Part shown: one piece after another, positions 44,628 through 53,117 of the stretch | How positions within the stretch are numbered: position 1 is the first letter of the stretch | Layout: every line of letters begins with the position of its first letter | Source: Streptomyces sp. S.PB5 | GTDB lineage: Bacteria; Actinomycetota; Actinomycetes; Streptomycetales; Streptomycetaceae | Length of the DNA: 64,000 nt | Assembly: GCF_030403745.1 (NCBI RefSeq) | Contig: NZ_JAQMWP010000018.1 | Span: forward strand, 62,001 to 126,000 | Direction of reading: 5' to 3' | Notes under the pieces: model-generated | The model's database searches: none | What the model was told of the DNA's origin: nothing | What the model saw: the letters and a program-made list of their open reading frames with translations, nothing else | Made by a program: the position numbers and the translations under genes

Positions 44628-44985
44628 TCAGGAACGAAGGGTGCGCAGGCCGGTGCGGATTTCGCTGACATGGATCTCGGGCTGTTCCAGGGCCGCGAAG
44701 CGCCCGCCCTTGGTGAACCGGTAGAGGGATATCGCATCGAGCATGTCGTCGATGCTGAGAGCGTCCTCGGTGAGCCCGTGGTTGTCGGTCTTGGACTGGA
44801 ACTTCTCGTAGACCGGGGCGGCGAGGATCTGCTGAAGCAGCAGGGTGTCGATGTGAACCAGCGCGGACGGAAGGAAGTGCAGGGCGAGTATGGACACCTC
44901 CAGCGACTCCTTGTCCTTGCCGGTCAGGTGGCCGTTCTTGCCGTAGAGAAGACTTTCCCCGAGTGACGGCGCCCCCCACCTCGAA
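44628..44985 (-). pseudogene. Tn3-family transposase C-terminal fragment
   Basis: The minus strand reads LGESLLYGKNGHLTGKDKE and then SLEVSILALHFLPSALVHIDT, which resembles the C-terminal part of Tn3-family transposases found in Streptomyces. After about residue QQILAAP the sequence becomes unrelated and stops at 44628. There is no intact transposase or visible terminal repeats. Confidence 0.45.
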
Positions 44986-45030
44986 GGACTGTGCGGAACG
45001 GGTCCCCAGTCCTGGGAAGGATCGCTTCAT

Positions 45031-45042
45031 CGAACCGGTTCG
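45031..45042. promoter_or_regulatory. LacI-family operator 1
   Basis: CGAACCGGTTCG, a perfect 12-bp palindrome with the central CG step typical of LacI-family sites, about 260 bp upstream of the LacI gene. Confidence 0.6.
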
Positions 45043-45183
45043 CAGAAACCTAGCGGCGAGAAAAGATCTCAGCAATACCCTGAGGCAAGCGGAGTCTGCA
45101 GATCATTCGGGTTACAGGTCTGTTTCGAGAAGGTTCGCCGCAGGCGTTGACAGCCCCCTGAGTCGTTTCTATCGTCGCTTCAC

Positions 45184-45195
45184 CGAACCGGTTCG
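45184..45195. promoter_or_regulatory. LacI-family operator 2
   Basis: CGAACCGGTTCG, identical to operator 1 and 153 bp downstream of it. The preceding bases (CGCTTCA) are also shared. Confidence 0.65.
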
Positions 45196-45275
45196 ACAAC
45201 CGGTGATCGTTGACTTCTCACCGCAGTACCCACGCCACCTACCTACGCGACCGGACGTTCCGCTTCACACGGCAT

Positions 45276-45287
45276 CGAAACGGTTCG
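45276..45287. promoter_or_regulatory. LacI-family operator 3
   Basis: CGAAACGGTTCG, one mismatch to operators 1 and 2, 15 bp upstream of the LacI start codon. Confidence 0.6.
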
Positions 45288-45301
45288 AGCAAGGAGTTCC
45301 C

Positions 45302-46330
45302 GTGAACATCGGTGAGATCGCCCGGCGGGCCGGTGTCTCGCGGAGCACCGTGTCCTATGCGCTGAGCGGCAAGCGTCCGGTGTCGGAGGAGACGCGGCGG
45401 AGGATCCAGCGGGTCGTCGACGAGCTGGGCTACCGGCCCAGTGCCAGCGCCCGTGCCCTGGCCAACGGGCGGACCAGCACGATCGGGCTGGTCTTCCCGC
45501 CGGCCGGGAACCACTACACGGGTATGCAGCTGGACTTCATCGGCAGTGTGGTGGAGGCGGCTGCGGCCTTCGACTACGACGTGCTGCTCTCACCCAGCGG
45601 CGTGGACAGCGACCGTTCCTTCCAGCGGCTGTTGGGGGAGCGGCGGGTCGACGGCGCGATCCTGATGGAGATCAGGCTGGCCGACGACCGGGTGGATCAC
45701 CTGGCCGAGCTGGGCTTCCCCTCCGTCGCCATCGGGCGCACCGCCCGTCCCGAGGGCAGCTGGTGGGTGGCTCTGGACCACACCGCCCTGGCGGCGGCGT
45801 GCGTGCACCACCTGGCGGACCTCGGCCATCGCCGGGTCGCCTTCGTCAACCGGCCGGAGCAGCTGCTGCGGGCCGGGTACGAGTCCGCGCAGCGGGGCCT
45901 GGACGGTTTCACCAAGGCCGCGGCCGAGCGTGGGCTGACGGTCCGGACGTACTGCTGCGGGGACGACGCCGCGTCCGGGCAGTCCTGTGTGGAACGCATC
46001 TTGCACGACGATCCGGCCACGACCGCCCTGGTGACCTTGAACGAGGCCGCCCTGGGCGGCATCTACCGGGGGCTCGCCCGGGCGGGCCGCCATGTCCCGC
46101 GGGACTTCTCCGTCACCGGGGTGGTGGCCGGCCGCTGGGCGGAGACGGTGACCCCGCAGCTCACCGCCGCCGACGTACCGGCCGCCGACCTCGGACGGCT
46201 CGCCGTCGAACTGCTGGTGGAGCGGCTGGACCACCCCGGCACACCGCCACGGCACCACCTGCTCACGCCGCCGATCTCGCTGCGGGCCAGCACAGGGCCC
46301 GCAGCTGGCACACCCTCCACCGGGGCCTGA
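45302..46330 (+). CDS. LacI family transcriptional regulator
   Basis: A 342-residue LacI/GalR repressor: N-terminal HTH NIGEIARRAGVSRSTVSYAL with hinge helix SASARALANG (about 50-59) and a periplasmic-binding-protein-like sugar domain. The GTG at 45302 follows AAGGAG; the open frame upstream runs through the operators and is not coding. Three matching operators lie upstream. Its targets were presumably itself, the sugar ABC transporter of which only a fragment remains at 46469, and the secreted glycosidase at 46671. Confidence 0.92.
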   Translation: MNIGEIARRAGVSRSTVSYALSGKRPVSEETRRRIQRVVDELGYRPSASARALANGRTSTIGLVFPPAGNHYTGMQLDFIGSVVEAAAAFDYDVLLSPSGVDSDRSFQRLLGERRVDGAILMEIRLADDRVDHLAELGFPSVAIGRTARPEGSWWVALDHTALAAACVHHLADLGHRRVAFVNRPEQLLRAGYESAQRGLDGFTKAAAERGLTVRTYCCGDDAASGQSCVERILHDDPATTALVTLNEAALGGIYRGLARAGRHVPRDFSVTGVVAGRWAETVTPQLTAADVPAADLGRLAVELLVERLDHPGTPPRHHLLTPPISLRASTGPAAGTPSTGA

Positions 46331-46468
46331 CCCTCCTCGGACGTTCGCTTCTTCCCTTCCTTGCCTTCCACCCCGAGCACCGATCCCTCACCGCCACCGT
46401 TCGGCGTGCCCGCTTCCCCCTGTCACTCCTCCCACGGCACCCGTGTGCCCGAAAACCGAGGACCCGCC

Positions 46469-46637
46469 ATGCACAGCTCCTCCAGACGGCTTCTCGCCGC
46501 TGTCTCCCCGTCGACCCTCATGGCCGTCGCCGGCACCGCCTGCTCCTCCGGTTCGGATAGCGCCGACGCGAAGGGCGCGGCCGGCGGCACGTACACGATC
46601 TGAGCCCCGTACCCGCAGTTCGACAAGAGCCGACCCC
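46469..46637 (+). pseudogene. Sugar ABC transporter substrate-binding lipoprotein remnant
   Basis: 44 residues: a signal peptide with a lipobox-like end before Cys (VAGTACSSGSD), then AAGGTYTI and TGA at 46601-46603. Reading through gives APYPQFDKS, so the stop sits where TGG (Trp) is expected. A few codons later similarity ends at the next gene's leader. The rest of the binding protein and both permeases of the expected sugar ABC operon have been lost. Confidence 0.6.
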
Positions 46638-46670
46638 GGTCATCCGCCCCGCTCACATAGGAGCCGCAGC

Positions 46671-48524
46671 ATGAAATCGCCCTGGACACGTCCCAGAGCC
46701 GCCACCCGCACCGGACGCCGAGCGACCTTGTCCGTGGCCGTCCTCCTGGCCGCCCTGGCCACGGCCCTGGTGCCCGCCGGCCCCTCACAGGCCGCGGACA
46801 CCAGTGTCGCCGTCGACTTCGCCGCCGCCGGGGGCGCCCCCACCTACCGCGCCTCGGGCATGATCTACGGGCTGACTGTCGACGGGTCGCAACCGCCGGA
46901 CCACTTCTTCAAAGACATCAAGTGGCACTTCGAGCGGGCCGGCGGCGCGCAGCTCAACGGTGGCGGCTACGCCACCAGCCTCGCCGAATACCGGACCCGC
47001 TGGAACGCCACCCTCGCCCAGTACCAGCGCACCAAGGCGCTCGGCGGAACCTTCGTCATCCTGCCGCACGACCTGTGGGGCGCCGACGGCACCACCAACA
47101 CGGGCTTTCCCGGCGACAACGGCAACTGGACGCAGTTCGACAACTTCGTCAACCAGCTCATCTCCGACGTCAAAGCCAACAACATGACGGTGGAGTGGGA
47201 CCTGTGGAACGAGCCGGACCTCAGCGGCTTCTGGGGCCGGTCCCAGAGCCAGTACCTGCAGATGTGGTCCCGCTTCCATGCCGCCGTGCGCGCAGGCCTC
47301 CCAGGGCAGGTCATCGTCGGCCCCAGCATCGCCAACCCGCCCAGCTCCTCCAACTCCTGGTGGACCACCTTCCTGAACCACGTCAAGGCGGGCAACGTCG
47401 CCCCCGACATCTACAGCTGGCATGCCATCCCGCACGACCCCGTCACGGCCGTCAGCAACGCCAACTCGACCCTCGCCGCCGCGGGCCTGACCAACACCCG
47501 GCCGTACCAGATCAACGAGTACGGCGGGCGCGAGCACCAGAACCCCGGTGGCGGCGGCTGGTTCATCAGCCGTCTGGAGCGGGCCGGCGCCGACGGCATG
47601 CGCTCCAACTGGGGAGGGGGTCCCAGCCTGCACGACTACGCGGCCGATCTGCTCACCAAGAACAGCTCCGGCCAGTACCTGCCGAAAGGTGAGTGGTTCC
47701 TCTACCGGTACTACGGCTCCCAGACCGGGAACATCGTGAACCTCACGCCCGGTGCGAACACCGACGGGCTGGCGACCAAGGACAACACGGCTCGCAACGC
47801 GAAGATCCTGCTGGGCAACAACGGCAACACCGGCAACGTCACCGTCAGCCTCAACCGCCTCGACACCACCTCGGTGGTGGAGAACAGCCGGGTACGTGCG
47901 ATCGTCCAGCGCATACCGAACAACGGCGGCGGCGCGGTGACGGGTCCTGTGACGGTCTCCGACCAGACCCTGACAGTCAACGGCAACTCGGCCTCGGTGA
48001 GCGTGCCGTGGACGGACGCCTCCGACGGCTACACCGTCACGCTGCTGCCCCCGTCCAACACGACCGTCTCCACGGTCGCGGTGGTACAGCACAGCGGTCA
48101 GTGCCTGGACGACACCAACCTCAGCACCGCCGACGGCACGCAGTACCAGCAATACCACTGCGAGGGCGGCTACCAGCAGATGCTCGACCTCAGGCCGGTC
48201 GCCGGCCGGGCGAACACCTACACCGTCGTGAACGAGCACAGCGGTAAGTGCCTGGACGTCTCGGGCGCTTCCACCGCCGACGGTGCCGCCGTCATCCAGT
48301 GGACCTGCAGCGGCAGCACGAACCAGATGTTCACCCTCAGGCCCGTCAGCGCGCTCGGCAGCAGCAAGGATTACCAACTGGCCGCGGTGCACAGCGGCAA
48401 GTGCGTCGACGTCAGCGGGATCTCGACCGCGCCCAGCGCGGTGATCCACCAGTGGACATGCGACCCGGCGAGCGACCTGACCTGGAAGAAGAACCAGATC
48501 TGGCGCCTCCAGGGCATGGGCTGA
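46671..48524 (+). CDS. Secreted GH39-like glycoside hydrolase with ricin-type lectin domain
   Basis: A 617-residue secreted enzyme. The signal peptide covers residues 1-41. A clan GH-A barrel carries the acid/base Glu181 in WNEPD (179-182) and the likely nucleophile Glu283 in INEYG. A beta-sandwich spans about 400-460, and a ricin B/CBM13 beta-trefoil about 465-617 with HSGQCLDD, HSGKCLDV and HSGKCVDV repeats. It probably releases sugars from a plant polysaccharide that the LacI regulator senses. RBS AGGAG precedes the ATG at 46671. The family assignment (GH39 versus another GH-A family) is tentative. Confidence 0.82.
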   Translation: MKSPWTRPRAATRTGRRATLSVAVLLAALATALVPAGPSQAADTSVAVDFAAAGGAPTYRASGMIYGLTVDGSQPPDHFFKDIKWHFERAGGAQLNGGGYATSLAEYRTRWNATLAQYQRTKALGGTFVILPHDLWGADGTTNTGFPGDNGNWTQFDNFVNQLISDVKANNMTVEWDLWNEPDLSGFWGRSQSQYLQMWSRFHAAVRAGLPGQVIVGPSIANPPSSSNSWWTTFLNHVKAGNVAPDIYSWHAIPHDPVTAVSNANSTLAAAGLTNTRPYQINEYGGREHQNPGGGGWFISRLERAGADGMRSNWGGGPSLHDYAADLLTKNSSGQYLPKGEWFLYRYYGSQTGNIVNLTPGANTDGLATKDNTARNAKILLGNNGNTGNVTVSLNRLDTTSVVENSRVRAIVQRIPNNGGGAVTGPVTVSDQTLTVNGNSASVSVPWTDASDGYTVTLLPPSNTTVSTVAVVQHSGQCLDDTNLSTADGTQYQQYHCEGGYQQMLDLRPVAGRANTYTVVNEHSGKCLDVSGASTADGAAVIQWTCSGSTNQMFTLRPVSALGSSKDYQLAAVHSGKCVDVSGISTAPSAVIHQWTCDPASDLTWKKNQIWRLQGMG

Positions 48525-48907
48525 CCTGACCCCGGGCGGGGGCTCCCCGAGGTGCTGGGAGCCCCCGCCCGGGCCGGCCGCACTGACGCAACGGGCCTCG
48601 GTGACCGCGCCTGCACCACTGTGTCTGATCCGCTCCGGCAATGGGCCCGCCGGTCCAGCCGTCTGTGGGCTCTGAGCAACATCGAACCCGATGATCAGCT
48701 GTCGCCGGGGTCGCATGCCGTACTCCCAGTCCTGAGCCGTTTCAAGAGCGGCGCAGCCTAGGGGGATTTCGGCGTGCTTCGTGGGACGGAGGAGGCGAAA
48801 CGGCGATCTTCAGCGCCTATAGCGCCCGCCCCGAGGCCGACGACGCGACAGATACCGCACGGCGTGATCCAGCAGCGGGATTGACGGCAGCCCCTGTACC
48901 GCTCCCC
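48525..48907. other. Intergenic with a strong terminator
   Basis: Apart from the hairpin at 48531-48573 this 383-bp stretch has no recognisable gene. It separates the glycosidase from the convergent ROK gene. Confidence 0.5.
48531..48573. terminator. Terminator hairpin after the glycosidase
   Basis: A perfect 17-bp stem (48531-48547 with 48557-48573) with a 9-nt loop, starting 7 bp after the glycosidase stop. No U tract. Confidence 0.85.
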
Positions 48908-49960
48908 TTACCCTCCAGGCCGTAACACCTCCCGCGCTGCTATTGCCGCCCCGCGAGCTCCCGCCTTGTCCAGGTCGGGTACCACCGCGAAGGTCGCCGT
49001 GGCCGCTTGCTCAGGGCGAAGCAGCGTATGGCGCCGTACCTGGGTCAGAAGGCGGTTGCGGAAGTGCGGGCTTGCTTCGACCACTCCGCCGCCCAGGAAG
49101 TACGCGTGGGGGTCGGTGAAGTCGGCGGCGATGGTGAAGAGGGCGCCGATGGCCTTGGCCTGCTGGTCGAAGACCGCCAGCGCCAGGGGGTCGTCTCGTT
49201 CGGCGTAGGAGCGGAGCTGTTTCGCCGCTAGGTGTGCGTCGAGCGCGGCCAAGGGGTGGCCGGGGTAGCGGGTCAGCCAGTACGGGAGCAGGTTGCGTTC
49301 GATCGCCGTCAGGGACGCGATGCTCTCGATGTCGCCGGCCTTGCCGCAGTTGCAGTGCGGGAGCGGCTGGCCTTCGGCCAGCAGGCCGTCGAGGGGGATG
49401 CGGATGTGGCCCAGCTCGCCTGCCATGCCGCTCGCGCCTCGTACAACACGGCCCGACTCCACGACTCCGCCACCCAGACCCGTGCCGACGATCGCGGAGA
49501 CGGAGGAGCGGTGCATCGCCTCGCTGCCGGAGCCTGCGTCGGGGAACTGGGCGAAATGGGTGTGGTGGGCGTACAGCGCCGCCGCGTTGGCGTCGTTGCT
49601 GTACACCACCGGGAGGCCGAGCTGCCCTTCCAAGGCGGCCCGGAAGTCGAAGCCCGCCCAGTCGGGGTGCGCGAAATTCGTCGCGCCCTTCGCCGAGATG
49701 ACACCGTCCGCACTCGCCGGGCCGGGGGTGTCCAGGCCGACGCCGATGACGGACGAGCGGTCCGTCCCGGTATGCCGCAACACCTCGTCGAACGCCTCCT
49801 GCAGTGCCAGCAACGCCGCCCGGGGTCCCTCCTTCACCCGGCACGGCGACTCGAGCATCTCGGGCACCCCGAAGCGCCCGGCATCGTCAAGAAGGGTTGC
49901 GTTGTTGGTGGTGCCGCCGTTGTCGAGACCGACGATGTACCACGGGCCACGGATGCCCAT
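48908..49960 (-). CDS. ROK family sugar kinase-like protein
   Basis: A 350-residue ROK protein without a DNA-binding domain: phosphate motif LDNGGTTNN at about 12-20, the catalytic NDANAA (about 118-123), GTGLGGGV and GELGHI. The zinc motif reads CNCGKAGDIE, where the usual third Cys of CxCGxxGCxE is Asp, so zinc binding may be weakened. Probably a cytoplasmic hexose or amino-sugar kinase. It is divergent from the membrane-anchored ROK gene at 50225 and may act with it. Confidence 0.85.
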   Translation of the reverse strand: MGIRGPWYIVGLDNGGTTNNATLLDDAGRFGVPEMLESPCRVKEGPRAALLALQEAFDEVLRHTGTDRSSVIGVGLDTPGPASADGVISAKGATNFAHPDWAGFDFRAALEGQLGLPVVYSNDANAAALYAHHTHFAQFPDAGSGSEAMHRSSVSAIVGTGLGGGVVESGRVVRGASGMAGELGHIRIPLDGLLAEGQPLPHCNCGKAGDIESIASLTAIERNLLPYWLTRYPGHPLAALDAHLAAKQLRSYAERDDPLALAVFDQQAKAIGALFTIAADFTDPHAYFLGGGVVEASPHFRNRLLTQVRRHTLLRPEQAATATFAVVPDLDKAGARGAAIAAREVLRPGG

Positions 49961-50224
49961 GTTCGCCTCCTGATGCGTCGGCCTCCGGATGCCCCGGTGG
50001 CGCCAACCCCGTGTCCACCATGGCGCATTCGAGTGCGCGGCGACAGGGGCAAATGGGTCCCGGGGCGCCCCTCGCTTGGGCCGTACGACCCCTGCATGAC
50101 CTCACCATTAACTAGTACATTCATAAATAGAGTGCGCAGAGCACGCAAACCCTCCGAACGCGCTTCCGGATACGCAGGATTCGGTACGCCGGGGGAGCAC
50201 CATCCGGGGGATCGGGGGAGCGTC

Positions 50225-51706
50225 ATGTTCGGCTGGTTGGATCGCCTCATCGGAATGACGGACGACGTACGGCCGGAGGAGGCTAGGCGCCTGGCCCGGC
50301 TGGCCGTCATCAGCGTCTTTGCCGCCATCAGCTGGATGGTCGGGGTGGGGCCGGTGGCCACGGGTGTCATCACCTGGGCTCCCGCGCTTGCCTTCGGGCT
50401 TGTCGCTGTCCTCGCCATGGCCATCGCGGTCGTCCGTACTATCTCCGCCAACCAGGAGGTCATGCGCAGGGTCGTCACCCAGTTACGCAAACCCACGTCG
50501 GCCGCTCACCACATCGGATGCCGCGTCGGCCGGCGTCGACTGGAAGTCGGCCTGCTGCATGTGACCGAGCAGACCATTGGACTGCCACTGACGTTACAGA
50601 TCGGGCCGGTGGACGAGACCGAGCACGTGGTGTTCAAGGAGAAGGCGGACAACCAGGAGCGGTTCGACCACCACGACATGTACGAGAAGCTCGGTGACGC
50701 CCTGTACGAACAGATCGACCGCGCCGACCGTCAGCACATCAAGGTGGCATCGATCGGGGTCGCTGTACCCGGCGGAGTGGCGCCCAACAGCGGCCACTTC
50801 GACGGGGCGGTCCAAGGGGTCCCCTTCTTGGCCGGTGAACACGTGTCCCAGATCATCGCCGACGACCTGCTGAAGAAGTGCGGCCGGGACATGATCAAGC
50901 GGGTCTTCCAGACCGCGGACCGCGAATCGCTAATGGAGGTGATCCACCTCGACAACGACGCCCGCAGCGCCGCCCGTTGGCTGATCACCGCCCGAGGCGT
51001 CGACTGGACGGACTTCGTATGCGTCTTCGCGGGCACCGGGCTGGGATCCGGTCTGGTCTTCGACCGGCATATCTTCTACGGCGCCACCTTCCGCGCGGGT
51101 GAGGTGGGCCACGTCAACCTCAACGCCGGTGACCAACTCGTCCTGGGCGGCAAGACGTTGAAGCCTCGGCTGTGCTCCTGCGGTCAGGAGGGCTACCACT
51201 TTGAGTCGATGGCTGGCATCGGCGGCCTCGGCCACATCGCTGAGGCGCTGGACGCGGTGAAGCTGGCGGCGGTCGAGAGGAAGTTCCTGAGGGACCCGGC
51301 ACGCGCGGCGACCGTCACTGGACTTGAACCGCACGAGAAAGCCGGCATGGTCCTACTCCGCGTGCTGCACGGCGTACACGACCCCGCTCTGCGCGCCATC
51401 GCCGCGGACCCGGACCTCCGCCCTTACCTCAAACGCCTGATGCAGCTGTACGGACAGCTCTTCGGCGTCGGCATCACGGCGATCCTCGATGCCCTCGACC
51501 TTCCGCATGTCGTCCTGTGCGGGACGATCCCCGAATTCCTTCAGGGCAACCCGGACTTCGTCTTCTCCTTCAAGGGATACCTGGGCTCCCATGTCATAGG
51601 CCGTGTCGCCGACTCAGAGTTCGGCAACATGCGCCAATGGGGCTGGCGTGGCGCCGCCCTGCTGCCTCGTGACCCGGACTATGTCAAGCGGCGATATCCC
51701 ACGTGA
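50225..51706 (+). CDS. Membrane-anchored ROK-fold protein
   Basis: A 493-residue protein with two N-terminal membrane helices (about 25-45 and 50-70: ISVFAAISWMVGVGPVATGV and ALAFGLVAVLAMAIAV) followed by a ROK domain (about 95-480). IGVAVPGG, HLDNDA, GTGLGSGLV and AGEVGHV are conserved. The usual N-terminal DxGGT phosphate loop is not visible, and the zinc motif reads CSCGQEGYHFE with Tyr for the third Cys. An insertion of about 40 residues is also present. Kinase activity is doubtful; a membrane sugar sensor is possible. Divergent from another ROK gene, with AT-rich promoter sequence around 50105-50130. Confidence 0.8.
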   Translation: MFGWLDRLIGMTDDVRPEEARRLARLAVISVFAAISWMVGVGPVATGVITWAPALAFGLVAVLAMAIAVVRTISANQEVMRRVVTQLRKPTSAAHHIGCRVGRRRLEVGLLHVTEQTIGLPLTLQIGPVDETEHVVFKEKADNQERFDHHDMYEKLGDALYEQIDRADRQHIKVASIGVAVPGGVAPNSGHFDGAVQGVPFLAGEHVSQIIADDLLKKCGRDMIKRVFQTADRESLMEVIHLDNDARSAARWLITARGVDWTDFVCVFAGTGLGSGLVFDRHIFYGATFRAGEVGHVNLNAGDQLVLGGKTLKPRLCSCGQEGYHFESMAGIGGLGHIAEALDAVKLAAVERKFLRDPARAATVTGLEPHEKAGMVLLRVLHGVHDPALRAIAADPDLRPYLKRLMQLYGQLFGVGITAILDALDLPHVVLCGTIPEFLQGNPDFVFSFKGYLGSHVIGRVADSEFGNMRQWGWRGAALLPRDPDYVKRRYPT

Positions 51707-51879
51707 GATGCCATCAGGGTTCCTGGAAGTCGATGAAATCCTGGCTGCCCCGAAGGAGTTTGATCACTCGGTCGCCGTTGATCACGGCGCCCCCACGCAC
51801 GATGCGGCGTGATGGGGGCGAGATTAGCGGCGACCGGCGAGCCGGCTGTCGGAGGGATGTGACGGCGTGCCCGGTACGG

Positions 51880-52648
51880 AACCGCCGAGGAAGAGGTCCC
51901 TCAGCGCCCAGACGCAGGAGCCGAACAGGTCCGGGGACTTCTCCTAGGCCTCCGAGGCGCCGACGTACGTCGTCATCTGCTCCTCCGATGCCGCGAAGGT
52001 GCGCGGCGAGCCCGCGTGGCTGACGTGCGACTGCTCGTACAGCATCGCCACCGGCGCCGCCCGGGCGCGCTTGCCGCGGGTGGCGTGGACGACTCGGCAC
52101 AGTGGGGTCCACTTCGGCCAGGAGTACGGGGAGGTAGTCGCCGCCGTTGTTGGCCTCGATGACCACGCAGTCCGCCTGGTGCTCGTGGTACAGGGCGGCG
52201 CGGCGCATCGCGGCCGTCGGCGTGTATCGGTCCTGCTCGGCGTGGAGGACGTGGCCGCGGGGACGGCGGTCGCCATACATCTGCTCCAGCGGGTAGGAGC
52301 GGTCGGCCACCGTGAAGGCGGTCAGGTCCGCGGAGTCCGTCGTCGTGACCGCCGGGTCGACGGCGACGACCGGACGGTTGAGCGGCGGGACCGCAGCACG
52401 GGCGACGCGGAAGCCCTCCACCTCGAACATCCACTGCTTCCACAGCGCGCCCTCGACGTCTTCGAGGAGTACGCCGTCCAGCTCCTGGCGCCCCAGGCGA
52501 GTGACGCCGTACTCGGAGTCGAGCTCGGCGAGCGCGGCGAGGGAGAGGCTGGCGCGGTTGTCCTCGGTGGTGCCAGTCGTCAGGCCCACAGTCGAGTCAG
52601 GGCGGCGGCCACGCTCCACCAGGCGCTTGACGTGGGGCCCGTTCATTG
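51880..52648 (-). pseudogene. Phage terminase large subunit remnant
   Basis: The frame from about 52648 gives KRLVERGRRPDSTVGLTTG, then TEDNRASLSLAALAELDSEYG and later VIEANNGGDY, typical of the ATPase-nuclease region of phage terminases. Near 52100 it shifts frame to RVVHATRGKRARAAPVAMLY and EEQMTTYV, then a TAG, then EKSPDLF and VWALRDLF. There is at least one frameshift and one stop, and the N-terminal ATPase half is missing. Confidence 0.75.
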
Positions 52649-52734
52649 TAGGTGGCCGCAGCCGACGGGGCCTGCCGGCGGGACGCCAGGCCTTGCCCTT
52701 GCGGGGCACCGTATGACGCCAGGATCCGGTGCAC

Positions 52735-52932
52735 GCGGCCATGCTTCTCGGCGATGCAAAGCCGGTGATGCCCCAGTCGGCGGGGGACGTCCGGGCGATC
52801 TGGCGGATGTGCTCACGCACCCGCTCGCCGATCACCCCGGCGTCCTCCGCTCCATATGGGGTGCAGAGCATCGGACCCCCGCTCGTTGAAGGCGTGGATC
52901 ACGTCGCGAACGAGGTTCTCGCCGACGTGCAT
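52735..52932 (-). pseudogene. IS630-family transposase N-terminal remnant
   Basis: The frame from 52932 reads VGENLVRDVIHAFNERG and W-SGG, the typical N-terminal HTH part of IS630 transposases in Streptomyces. It stops and resumes in the next frame as IRQIARTSPADWGIT before running into the terminase remnant. No catalytic DDE domain remains. Confidence 0.65.
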
Positions 52933-53117
52933 CAGCGAAGGACAATGCCGGCGATGCGGTCCACGTTCCTGTGTGCCGCGGGTCCCCTGGCTGCCAAAAT
53001 GGGAAGCAGTGGAGCGGGCCGTTGCCCGTCGTGCTCAATTGCCTCACCAGTACCCCGCCCTTTTGCCAGCCCGCCCTGGTGGCCACCTTTGATCGGCATC
53101 ACGGGCAGAATGGACGC

